21,473 nucleotides of DNA, from positions 1 to 21,473 of the forward strand of contig CBDUSI010000078.1 of NCBI GenBank assembly GCA_965370045.1. Direction: 5' to 3'. Source of the stretch: CAZONU01 sp965370045. Lineage in GTDB: Bacteria > Planctomycetota > SZUA-567 > JAKLDR01. Both the position numbers and the translations under genes were made by a program. The notes beneath the pieces are model-generated. The model had not been told where the DNA came from. It made no database searches and saw nothing but the letters and a program-made list of their open reading frames with translations. Below are positions 6,467 through 13,735 of this stretch, one piece after another (within the stretch, counting starts at the first letter, position 1; the number at the start of each line of letters is the position of its first letter).

Positions 6467-6520
6467 GGCTTCGAACTGCGCTTGCCGCCGGGCAGGGAAG
6501 CCGCCCCGCAGTTCGAAGCC
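6467..6520. repeat. Perfect 14-bp inverted repeat with 26-base loop
   Basis: GGCTTCGAACTGCG (6467-6480) and CGCAGTTCGAAGCC (6507-6520) are exact reverse complements. The element lies about 80 bases upstream of the large HEAT-like gene, so it could be a leader structure, an operator pair or part of a dispersed repeat. No U-tract follows on either strand. Confidence 0.6.
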
Positions 6521-6600
6521 ACCCGCCGCTCCGGGGCGCACGGCGGGGGACGGTCCAAAGTGGCTGGCGCTGGCGCGGCCCCAAATGTAGAATGCCGGTC

Positions 6601-9264
6601 ATGATTCGGGGGGTTACTGACAAGTCCGTACTGACCGCGCTGGGGTTGAGCAGGCGCCTGGTGGTCCGCCTGGGGGTGTTGCTCTCCCGGGGTCTGACCT
6701 GCACCGAGGCGGCCCTGGAATCCGCAGGGCGCGGCTCGCCCCTTGAGAAACTCCTGCTCTCCGAGGCCCTGCTGGCCGCGGCGGAAGAGTTACAGGGCGA
6801 GAAGCTCAATTCCCTGGCCGCTGAAGCCGGCGTCGCCGACCGCCTGACCGTTGCCCAGGCGCCGCCGGGACGAGTGCTGGCGATCGAGGAGGAGATCGAA
6901 GCCGAGAAGGCCTGGGACGCCTCCACGGCCGGGGACGATCGGGCTCTCGTCGAGCTGGCCCGGGCCCCGGCGCTGGCGTCCGCTGTTTCCGGTGACGAGG
7001 CCGCCCGCGCCGAGCTTTTCTCGCCCGCGGAGATCGAGCGTCTCAAGCTTACCGCGCTGACCAGCGCGCGCACCGAGGAGGCCGTCGGCGCCATGCGCCG
7101 CCTGGCCTACGCGCCCATCTCCCCGCAGGCCCAGGGCGACGTCTTCGTCCGCGCCCTGGCGGCGCTGGACCCCCAGGTGCGGGCCGAGGCCGCGCGGCTC
7201 CTGGCCGGGGTGGGCCTGCAGGTGGACATCTCCGAGGCGCTGGTGGCCCTGGCCGACGGCGACGAGGCCGAGAAGCGCCTGGCCATCGACCGGCTGGGGA
7301 GCTCGCTGGCCGCGCGCGCCTCCGCGCCGGGGGAAGCCGACCTGGTGCTGGTCTCCTGCCTGGTGGCCCTGACCACGGCGCTGACCTCCGAGAGCTCCGC
7401 CCGCATCCGCGGGCACGTGCTTTCCTCCCTGGCCGGGGCGGCCGGCGTGCTGGCCGCCTTCCCCGAGAGGCTCGGGGAGGTGCTCCGCCACCTGGTCGAG
7501 CTGCTGGTCGCCGACTACCAGGCCACCTCCAGGGGGGCCGGCGAGCTGCTTGACGCCCTGCGCTCCGCGGCCGGCGCGGAGCTGGACACCGTGCTGGGCG
7601 CCGAGCTGGCCAAGACCAAGGCGCCGCAGGTGCGCGCGCTGCTCCTGGCCCAACGGGCCGCCCTGGCCCGCGCGGCGGGAGGGGAAAGCGAGGTCGCCGA
7701 TATCTGCTCGGCGCTGGCCGGCGAGTTCGCCAGCGGTGGGCAGGGCGCCACCGACCAGCAGACCCTGGCCACGGAGCTTTTCCAGATGCCCGCCGAGGCG
7801 GCGGTGGGGGCCATACTGGAGCACTTCGCCGACGCCAAGCCCGCCGCCCGGCGGTACTTCCTGCGCCTGCTCGCCGACCTCTGCCGCTACCGCCAGGTCT
7901 CCGACGAGGGGGTGGAGGCCAGCGGCGAGGTCTTCCTGCGCTGCCTGCAGGGGGCCAGCAAGGAGCTGCGCCTGGGCGTCTTCGAGACCCTGCTGCCCGC
8001 CGACCCGCGGCTCTCGGAAGACCTGCGCGGCAAGTTCGCGGTCGCCTACATCGACAACTTCTCGGACCTGGTGTTCCGCTCGGACATCGAGCTGGCCGAG
8101 TCCACCCTGGCGCGGCTGGGCAAGCCGGGGCTGTCCCCCCTGCTCGAACGGATGGAGCCCAGCTGGCCGGCCGCCGACCGGGTCAGGGCCTGCCGGGCAA
8201 TCGGGGAGATGGGCCGGCTGGTGGCCGCCGGCGAGATATCCGATCCCGGCGCGCAGGACCCGCTGCGCGAGGCCGCCCGCCGGCTGATGCGCGTCTCCGC
8301 CGCCAAGTTCCCGGACTCCGGCGTCCTGGCCGTGGCCATCGGCAAGCTGACCTCCGCGCTGGAGGGCGAGCCCGACGCGCTGGAGACCGCCTGGAACCGC
8401 ATCTCCGGGATGAAGCTGAAGTCGGCGGCGCGGCTGGAGGCGCTCTCCTGGGTGGCCTGCGGCCGAGCGGCGACGCCGCGCATGGCCCAGGCCTCCGCCG
8501 GTGGGCTGCTGGAGGAGCTGGCCGCTCCCGAGCCGGAGAGCCTCGGCGAGGTCACCGAGTTGCGCTCCGGCGGCGAGCGCACGCTGGAGCTCTCCGACGC
8601 GGCCTCCGACTTCGTGACCGCCATGCCCCAGGTGGTGCGCAGCCTGGCCCGGGTGGCCCTCTCGCCCGCGGCCGACGCCACGCTGCGCTCCCGGGTGCTC
8701 ACCGCGCTGATCAACCGCTGGAGGGACCTGGTCAGCGCCCGGCGCATATGGGGCCCGGCGGCGGCCACCACCATGATCGAGGGTCTGCGCGAGCTGGCCT
8801 GCCACGCCTCCTCGCGCCCGGCGGAAAAGCTGGAGGTCATCCGCGCGCTGGGCCTGCGGCTGGCCGACCCGCCGGCCATGCGGGCCATCTCCGAGATACT
8901 CGCCGCCAGCTCGGACAGCCGGGACCTGGCCGCCCCGGCGGCCTCGGCGGCGCTGGCCCTGCTGGGCCTGCGCGACCCCCGCGGCCGCATCCCCGAGGAG
9001 GACCGCGAGCACATCCTCCGGGCACTGGCCCGCATCCTGGGCCGCAAGGAAATCGAAACCTCCACGCCGCGCACCGCCAAGCTCCGCGAGCGCATTCTGG
9101 GCGAACTCTTCGAGGGCCTCAGCGACGACGTGCCCGGGGTCTACGAGGCGCTGACCGAGCTGGCCGTCTGCCAGGGCTTGGGGGAGGAGCTGCGCGAGGA
9201 CATCTCCGGGCGGCTGGCGGCGCGCCGCGCGCTGGCGCGGAGTCCAGAGGCCCGGCGATCATGA
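6601..9264 (+). CDS. Large HEAT/armadillo-like helical repeat protein
   Basis: An 887-residue, Ala/Leu/Glu-rich protein with no transmembrane segment or signal peptide. Much of it has the alternating amphipathic helices of HEAT or armadillo repeats, for example DPQVRAEAARLLAGVG (~residues 190-205), SARIRGHVLSSLAGAAG and VRSLARVALSPAADATLRSR, but the repeats are degenerate. Residues 1-120 (ALGLSRRLVVRLGVLLSRG, then KLNSLAAEAGVADRLTV) are helical and not clearly repeats. I see no catalytic motif. ATG 6601 was chosen because protein-like sequence starts there; ATG 6592 is also possible and neither has a clear Shine-Dalgarno. The stop overlaps the start of the next gene in ATGA, so the two are translationally coupled. 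It probably acts as a cytoplasmic scaffold, function unknown. Confidence 0.75.
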   Translation: MIRGVTDKSVLTALGLSRRLVVRLGVLLSRGLTCTEAALESAGRGSPLEKLLLSEALLAAAEELQGEKLNSLAAEAGVADRLTVAQAPPGRVLAIEEEIEAEKAWDASTAGDDRALVELARAPALASAVSGDEAARAELFSPAEIERLKLTALTSARTEEAVGAMRRLAYAPISPQAQGDVFVRALAALDPQVRAEAARLLAGVGLQVDISEALVALADGDEAEKRLAIDRLGSSLAARASAPGEADLVLVSCLVALTTALTSESSARIRGHVLSSLAGAAGVLAAFPERLGEVLRHLVELLVADYQATSRGAGELLDALRSAAGAELDTVLGAELAKTKAPQVRALLLAQRAALARAAGGESEVADICSALAGEFASGGQGATDQQTLATELFQMPAEAAVGAILEHFADAKPAARRYFLRLLADLCRYRQVSDEGVEASGEVFLRCLQGASKELRLGVFETLLPADPRLSEDLRGKFAVAYIDNFSDLVFRSDIELAESTLARLGKPGLSPLLERMEPSWPAADRVRACRAIGEMGRLVAAGEISDPGAQDPLREAARRLMRVSAAKFPDSGVLAVAIGKLTSALEGEPDALETAWNRISGMKLKSAARLEALSWVACGRAATPRMAQASAGGLLEELAAPEPESLGEVTELRSGGERTLELSDAASDFVTAMPQVVRSLARVALSPAADATLRSRVLTALINRWRDLVSARRIWGPAAATTMIEGLRELACHASSRPAEKLEVIRALGLRLADPPAMRAISEILAASSDSRDLAAPAASAALALLGLRDPRGRIPEEDREHILRALARILGRKEIETSTPRTAKLRERILGELFEGLSDDVPGVYEALTELAVCQGLGEELREDISGRLAARRALARSPEARRS

Positions 9265-10355
9265 ACTCCCTGGAGCGAGTCAGGCTGTGCTTCGAGCACC
9301 GCGAGCCCGACCGGGTGCCGATCGACTTTGGCGGGTGGCTCAGCGGCATCAAGAAGAGCGCTTACGACCGCCTGACCGAGTACCTGGGCGTCGAGGCCCA
9401 GTGGAGCGGCTACAGCCCCTGCGAGGAGCTGCTACAGCGCTTCGGCGCGGACTTCCGGCGGGTGACCCCGGCCAGGCCGGCGCGCGCCCGGCCACGGGCC
9501 AACCCGGACGGCTCGACGACCGACGAGTGGGGCATCACCCGGGTGGTCGAGAACGAGGACGATCAGATCGTCGACTTTCCGCTGAAGGACGCGGACCTCG
9601 CCGCGCTGGAGAGCTACGACTGGCCGGACGCGAATCCAGAGGGCCGCTACGAAAAGGTCCGCGCCGCCGCCGAGGAGATTCACGCCCGGGGCTACGCGGT
9701 CAGCGCCCAGCCGGACATCAACGGGGTCTTCGAACTGTCATGCTGGCTGTGCGGCTTCGACCGGGTGCTGATGGACCTGGCGATGGACCCCGAGTTCATC
9801 ACCGCGCTCTTCGAGAAGATCACTTCGCTCCAGGAGAAGTACGCGGCCAACTACTACTCGGCGCTGGGGGACAACGCGGAGATGGTCCAGCTCGGCGACG
9901 ACTTCGGCACCCAGAACGGACCGTTCTTCTCGCCGGACATGTATCGCGAGATGATCGTCCCCTGCCAGAAGCGCTACCACGCGGCCATAAGCTCGCACAC
10001 CAACGCGAAGATATTCCACCACTCCTGCGGCTCGGTCTATCGCCTGCTGGAGGACATGATCGACGCCGGCGTGGAGATACTGAACCCCGTGCAGACTTCA
10101 GCGGCGGAGATGGACCTGGCCACGCTCAAGAAGGAGTTCGGCTCGGAGATCGTCTTCCACGGGGCCATCGACGTCCAGACCGTGCTGCCCCGGGGAAAAC
10201 CCCAAGACGTCAGGGACGAGGTCAAGCGCGTGCTGGACGTCCTGGCGCCCGGCGGCGGTTACGTGCTGGCGCCCAGTCATAACATACAGGGCGACACGCC
10301 CCCGGAGAACATCGTCGCCATGTTCGAGGCCGCGCTGGAGTACGGAGTTTATTAG
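9261..10355 (+). CDS. Uroporphyrinogen decarboxylase (URO-D) family protein
   Basis: A 364-residue TIM-barrel protein of the URO-D superfamily. The start MNSLERVRLCFEHREPDRVP is the usual N-terminus of the divergent branch that includes corrinoid methyltransferases such as MtaA/CmuA, not haem HemE. Other marks are AQPDINGVFELSCWLCGFD, the DDFGTQNGPFFSP motif, FHHSCGSV (~residue 254, with a His-x-Cys pair that binds zinc in MtaA-type enzymes), a GAIDVQTVLPRGKP segment and a final GGYVLAPSHNIQGDTPPENI. The third zinc ligand of MtaA (a Cys near the C-terminus) is not seen, since the corresponding stretch reads APSHNIQG. It is coupled to the HEAT-like gene by a four-base overlap, and its stop overlaps the stop of the convergent aminotransferase gene. 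A methyl-transfer or decarboxylation role is likely; substrate unknown. Confidence 0.85.
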   Translation: MNSLERVRLCFEHREPDRVPIDFGGWLSGIKKSAYDRLTEYLGVEAQWSGYSPCEELLQRFGADFRRVTPARPARARPRANPDGSTTDEWGITRVVENEDDQIVDFPLKDADLAALESYDWPDANPEGRYEKVRAAAEEIHARGYAVSAQPDINGVFELSCWLCGFDRVLMDLAMDPEFITALFEKITSLQEKYAANYYSALGDNAEMVQLGDDFGTQNGPFFSPDMYREMIVPCQKRYHAAISSHTNAKIFHHSCGSVYRLLEDMIDAGVEILNPVQTSAAEMDLATLKKEFGSEIVFHGAIDVQTVLPRGKPQDVRDEVKRVLDVLAPGGGYVLAPSHNIQGDTPPENIVAMFEAALEYGVY

Positions 10356-11479
10356 AGAAGCTTCTTCAGCGAGCGGCAGACGTACTTGACCTCGCGCTCG
10401 CCAATATCCTGATGACACGGCAGGGTCAGCACCGTCTCCGCCAGCTCCAGCGCGTCCGGGAAGCGCCCCGCTATCCCTCTCGGCAGAAGCGGCGCCCACC
10501 AGTGACAGAGCGTCTCGATGCCCAGGCGTTCCAGCTTCCCGCGCAGGGCGGGCCGGCGCTTGACCCTCACCGGAAAGCCCCGCGGGCAGGCCCCGGCGGG
10601 CAGCCTGGGCAGCAGCGCCAGCTCGCCGAGCTCGCGCAGGTAGAGCCGGAAGTTCCGCCGCTGGCGCCGCCGGACGCCCCCGGGGTCGACGTTGTGCATC
10701 ACCAGCCGGGAGAGCGGGTCGATGGGCGGGAAGACAGTCGGATCGCCGTAGTGCTTCGCGAGACCGTTCAGCGCCTCGCGGAAATGTGGCCGCTGGACCT
10801 CGCGCGCGGTGTTCTGCATTTGAAGATGCAGGCGGTAGAGGTACGCCTCTTTGCTGCGGAGGTACGAGCTCTGCCCGGGCGTCGGAGCCCGGCACGGCAC
10901 CTTGACCGTCTTCGGGAAGCGGCGATTGTTGATCACCAGCGCGCCGGCATGGAGCACCGGAATGGTCTTGCGAATGCTGAAGACGGCCACGTCGCCGAAG
11001 GTTCCTACTGCTTGGCCGCGGTGCTCGGAGAAGAGCGCGTGCGCGCAGTCCTCAATCAGGTAGAGTCCGTTCTCGCGACAGAAGGCGCGGACCGCGTCGA
11101 ACTCCAGGGGAACTCCCAGGTAATGATACCAGAGCATCGCCCGGGGTCGCGGCCGCGCGCGCGTCAACCCTCGCAGGTGCCCCCAGTCGATGCTCAGGTC
11201 GGTATTCACGTTGAAGTAAACCGGGCGCGCCCCGGCCAGCTTCAGGGGCCGGCTGACCGTGTCGCAGGTGAAGGCCGGGAGCAGGACGCGCCCGCCCTTC
11301 CTCAGGCCCATCGCCCGCCAGCAAAGGTAAAGCCCGCTGCTGGCGCGGGGCAGCAGCGTCGTCCGACCGCGGGGCAGCCAGGAAGGCAACCGCTCCGGAT
11401 GCCCGACCGGCGCCAGCAGCTCCGGGCCCAGACCCGGGAAGTTGGTGACGAACCGCCGGCCGCGCTTCTGCGAACTCAC
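10352..11479 (-). CDS. DegT/DnrJ/EryC1/StrS-family PLP-dependent enzyme
   Basis: A 375-residue fold-type-I PLP enzyme of the DegT family, usually sugar aminotransferases making amino sugars for surface glycans. Expected residues are visible: the phosphate-loop region (RASSGLYLCWRAMGL, ~46-59), LIEDCAHALFSEHRG (141-155, Asp144 to the pyridine nitrogen), and FSIRKTIPVLHAGALV with Lys171 as the Schiff-base lysine. The RKTIPV form matches a DegT subgroup, not the classical FHPxK signature. The GTG start at 11479 is tentative: GGAGG lies about 12 bases upstream and the next internal Met is too far in. It is 67 bases downstream of the E1 gene on the same strand, possibly co-transcribed, and convergent with the URO-D gene. 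Substrate is not predictable. Confidence 0.85.
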   Translation of the reverse strand: MSSQKRGRRFVTNFPGLGPELLAPVGHPERLPSWLPRGRTTLLPRASSGLYLCWRAMGLRKGGRVLLPAFTCDTVSRPLKLAGARPVYFNVNTDLSIDWGHLRGLTRARPRPRAMLWYHYLGVPLEFDAVRAFCRENGLYLIEDCAHALFSEHRGQAVGTFGDVAVFSIRKTIPVLHAGALVINNRRFPKTVKVPCRAPTPGQSSYLRSKEAYLYRLHLQMQNTAREVQRPHFREALNGLAKHYGDPTVFPPIDPLSRLVMHNVDPGGVRRRQRRNFRLYLRELGELALLPRLPAGACPRGFPVRVKRRPALRGKLERLGIETLCHWWAPLLPRGIAGRFPDALELAETVLTLPCHQDIGEREVKYVCRSLKKLL

Positions 11480-11546
11480 TGCCGCTTCAGGCCTCCGAAT
11501 CGGATACCTGGATATCGGTGCGACTCAGCCTGGAGCGCTTCACGGC

Positions 11547-13547
11547 TCAGGCGCCCAGCGCGCGCTTGGCGGCGGCGACGATCTTCGCGGCGCTGGGCAG
11601 CACCGCGTCCTCCAGCGAGCGCGCGGCGGGAATCGGGCTGTCGGCCGCGCCGACCCGGACGATGGGGCCGTCGAGAAAACTCACCGCCTTCTCGGCGACT
11701 CGCGCCGAGACCTCCGCGCCGAAACCTCCGGCCAGCCAGCCCTCTTCGACGGTGACCAGGTGCATGGTCTTGGCCACGGACTCGAGGACCGCGCCCTCGT
11801 CCAGCGGCTTGAGGGTGCGCAGGTCTATCACCTCCGCGCTGACGCCGTCCTCCTGAAGGGCCTCGGCCGCGCGCAGGGCCAGCGTTACCATATAACCGTG
11901 AGCGGTGATGGTCAGGTCGTGGCCCTCCCGCGCGATTCGCGCCGGGCCGATGGGGGCGGTCTCCTCGGCTCTGGGTACCGGCTCGCGCATTCCGTAAAGC
12001 AGCTTGTGTTCGATGAAGAGCACCGGGTCCTGGTCGCGGATGGCGGACTTCAGCAGCGCCCGGGCCTGCCGCGGCGAGCTGGGTGCCACTATCTTCAGGC
12101 CGGGCACGCCCTGGAAAAGCCCTTCGATACATTGGGAGTGCGTGGGCCCGTAGCCGCGATAGCCGCCGGTGGGCATGCGCACGGTAAGCGGCACGTCCAC
12201 CTGGCCGGCGTACATGTAGTGGAACTTGGCGGCGTGATTGGCGAGCTGGTCGAAGGCCAGCAGGGCGAAGTCCGCGAACATCATCTCGACGACGGGCCTG
12301 AGGCCCAGCATGGCCGCACCGGCGGCCAGGCCGGCGACGCTGTTCTCGGAGATGGGCGTGTTCATCACGCGTCCGGCGCCGTAGTCCGCGGCCATGCGGC
12401 GGGTAACTTTGAAGGCCCCGCCGTACTCGGCGATGTCCTCGCCGAGCAGGATCACCCGCTCGTCGCGGTCCAGCTCCTCGCGCAGCGCGCGCTGCACCGC
12501 CTCCCAACCGTAGATTTCCTCCGCGTCGGAGGCTTCGGACCCGGTGGGGTCGGGGGCCTCCGCGTCGACCGGCTGGGCGTAGACGCCGGCGGCGGCTTCA
12601 GCGGCGTCCAGGACCGGGCTCTTCCGTGCGAACTCCACGGCGGCCTCGATCTCGGCTTCGACTTCCCCCTCGACTCCGGCGATTTTCTTTTCTGAGACCT
12701 TCAGCTCAGCCAGGCGCGGACGCGCCGCGCAAAGCGGGCAGCGCGCGCGGTGCTTGGCCTCCTCTTCCCTGGTGCGGTACTCGCAGCCGTCGCTCTTGGA
12801 ATGGCCGGAGAGGCGGTAGGTCCTGCACTCCAGGAGGTAAGGCCCCTGGCCACCGCGCACGTGTTTCGCGGCCTTCCGCGCGGCGGCCAGGACGACCTCG
12901 ACGTCGTTGCCGTCAACACTGTCAAAAGGAATCCCAAAGGGCGCGGCGCGGCCGGCCAGCTCCTGACATCCCCCCGGGGAAGCGCAGCCCTCTTCGGTGC
13001 GCGTGGAGAATGCCCAGCAGTTGTTTTCCAGGACGTAAAGCACCGGCAGCTTCCAGAGCGCGGCCATGTTCAGGCTCTCGGCGAATGTTCCCTGATTAAC
13101 GGCCCCATCACCGAAGAAGCAGCAGGCGATGCCGCCCTTGCCTAAACGCGAAAGGGCCAGGGCCTGGCCGGTGGCCACGGGGATGCCCCCGCCGGTGATC
13201 CCGTTGGCGCCCAGGAAGCCCAGGTCGCGGCTGGCGGTGTGCTGGCTGCCGCCGCGTCCCAGGCTGTAGCCGTCTTTCTTTCCGAAGAGCTCGGCCATCA
13301 GCCGCCCGGGTTCGGCGCCCCTGGCCAGGAAGTGCCCGTGCCCGCGGTGGTTGGAGACGATCACGTCCCCGGCCTTCAGCGCGGCGACGGCGCCGACAGC
13401 CACCGCCTCCTGACCGTTGCAGGAGTGAGTGGTCCCGGCCAGCTCGCCGCCGGCGAAGAGGCCCTCCACCTTCTCCTCGAAGCGGCGAATCAGGAACATC
13501 CGCCGGTAGAGGTCGAGAAGCCGGCTGCCGTCAGTCTTTTTGCCCAA
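11547..13547 (-). CDS. 2-oxoacid dehydrogenase E1, fused alpha and beta subunits
   Basis: A 666-residue fusion of thiamine-diphosphate E1 alpha (~1-320) and E1 beta (~345-666), which decarboxylates a 2-oxoacid (or acetoin) for transfer to a lipoyl E2. Alpha shows the TPP motif GDGAVNQG (146-153) closing at ENN (174-176), HRGHGHFLARG (67-77) and the loop YRLSGHSKSD with its active-site His. Beta begins YGWEAVQRALREELDRDE and carries the TPP-activating Glu in ILLGEDIAEYGG, GYGPTHSQ and VTVEEGWLAGGFG. A linker of about 35 residues (EAAAGVYAQPVDAEAPDP) joins them. A Cys-x-x-Cys (RCPLCAARP) lies where the alpha subunit normally has DP-x-x-RL. The TTG start at 13547 is supported by GGGGGAC upstream. 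No E2 or E3 is in the window, so whether it uses pyruvate, a branched-chain oxoacid or acetoin is undecided. Confidence 0.9.
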   Translation of the reverse strand: MGKKTDGSRLLDLYRRMFLIRRFEEKVEGLFAGGELAGTTHSCNGQEAVAVGAVAALKAGDVIVSNHRGHGHFLARGAEPGRLMAELFGKKDGYSLGRGGSQHTASRDLGFLGANGITGGGIPVATGQALALSRLGKGGIACCFFGDGAVNQGTFAESLNMAALWKLPVLYVLENNCWAFSTRTEEGCASPGGCQELAGRAAPFGIPFDSVDGNDVEVVLAAARKAAKHVRGGQGPYLLECRTYRLSGHSKSDGCEYRTREEEAKHRARCPLCAARPRLAELKVSEKKIAGVEGEVEAEIEAAVEFARKSPVLDAAEAAAGVYAQPVDAEAPDPTGSEASDAEEIYGWEAVQRALREELDRDERVILLGEDIAEYGGAFKVTRRMAADYGAGRVMNTPISENSVAGLAAGAAMLGLRPVVEMMFADFALLAFDQLANHAAKFHYMYAGQVDVPLTVRMPTGGYRGYGPTHSQCIEGLFQGVPGLKIVAPSSPRQARALLKSAIRDQDPVLFIEHKLLYGMREPVPRAEETAPIGPARIAREGHDLTITAHGYMVTLALRAAEALQEDGVSAEVIDLRTLKPLDEGAVLESVAKTMHLVTVEEGWLAGGFGAEVSARVAEKAVSFLDGPIVRVGAADSPIPAARSLEDAVLPSAAKIVAAAKRALGA

Positions 13548-13598
13548 GCTGTCCCCCGGATAAGTTAACCGCTCGGAGCCGGCGCCGGTTACAGAGAG

Positions 13599-13715
13599 TT
13601 AACCACCAAGACACCAAGTCAGTTTTCAGTTCTCGGTTTTCAGTTTTCTGGATTCCTGAACACTGAGCACTGAACACCGGCCTTCTCCGCGTTCTCTGCG
13701 CCTTTGCAGTGAAAA
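13599..13715. repeat. Dispersed palindromic repeat, copy 6
   Basis: Located between murJ and the E1 gene, upstream of E1. Outer left unit TTAACCACCAAGACACCAAG (13599-13618), inner arms TCAGTTTTCAGTTCTCGG... (13619-13652) and TCCTGAACACTGAGCACTGA... (13654-13679), then a CTCCGCGTTCTCTGCGCC unit (from 13685). It has the same order of parts as the repeat at 5051-5180, about 8.5 kb away, but a different right-hand outer unit. Confidence 0.65.
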
Positions 13716-13735
13716 ATCCAGGCCAGCCCCCGTCC

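Larger units (their letters stand above)
6131..6600. other. Divergent intergenic region with long inverted repeats
   Basis: About 470 bases between the NYN gene and the large HEAT-like gene. A frame open upstream of 6601 crosses this region, but its translation is Arg/Pro-rich and unlike a protein. The region carries two inverted repeats (6294-6410 and 6467-6520), listed separately. A TATAAC on the minus strand near 6156 could be a -10 for the NYN gene, but no good -35 accompanies it. Confidence 0.5.

Noticed and set aside
6136..6600. In-frame extension of the HEAT-like gene to 6136
   Set aside because: Translation is Arg/Pro-rich, crosses two inverted repeats and lacks helical-repeat character.
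6790..9012. Minus-strand frame of 740 codons
   Set aside because: Antisense to the HEAT-like gene; its Gly/Gln/Arg-rich translation is typical of a G/C-rich shadow frame.
9261..10355. Haem-biosynthesis uroporphyrinogen decarboxylase (hemE)
   Set aside because: The N-terminal and FHHSCGSV signatures fit the divergent URO-D/corrinoid methyltransferase-like branch, and no other haem gene is nearby.
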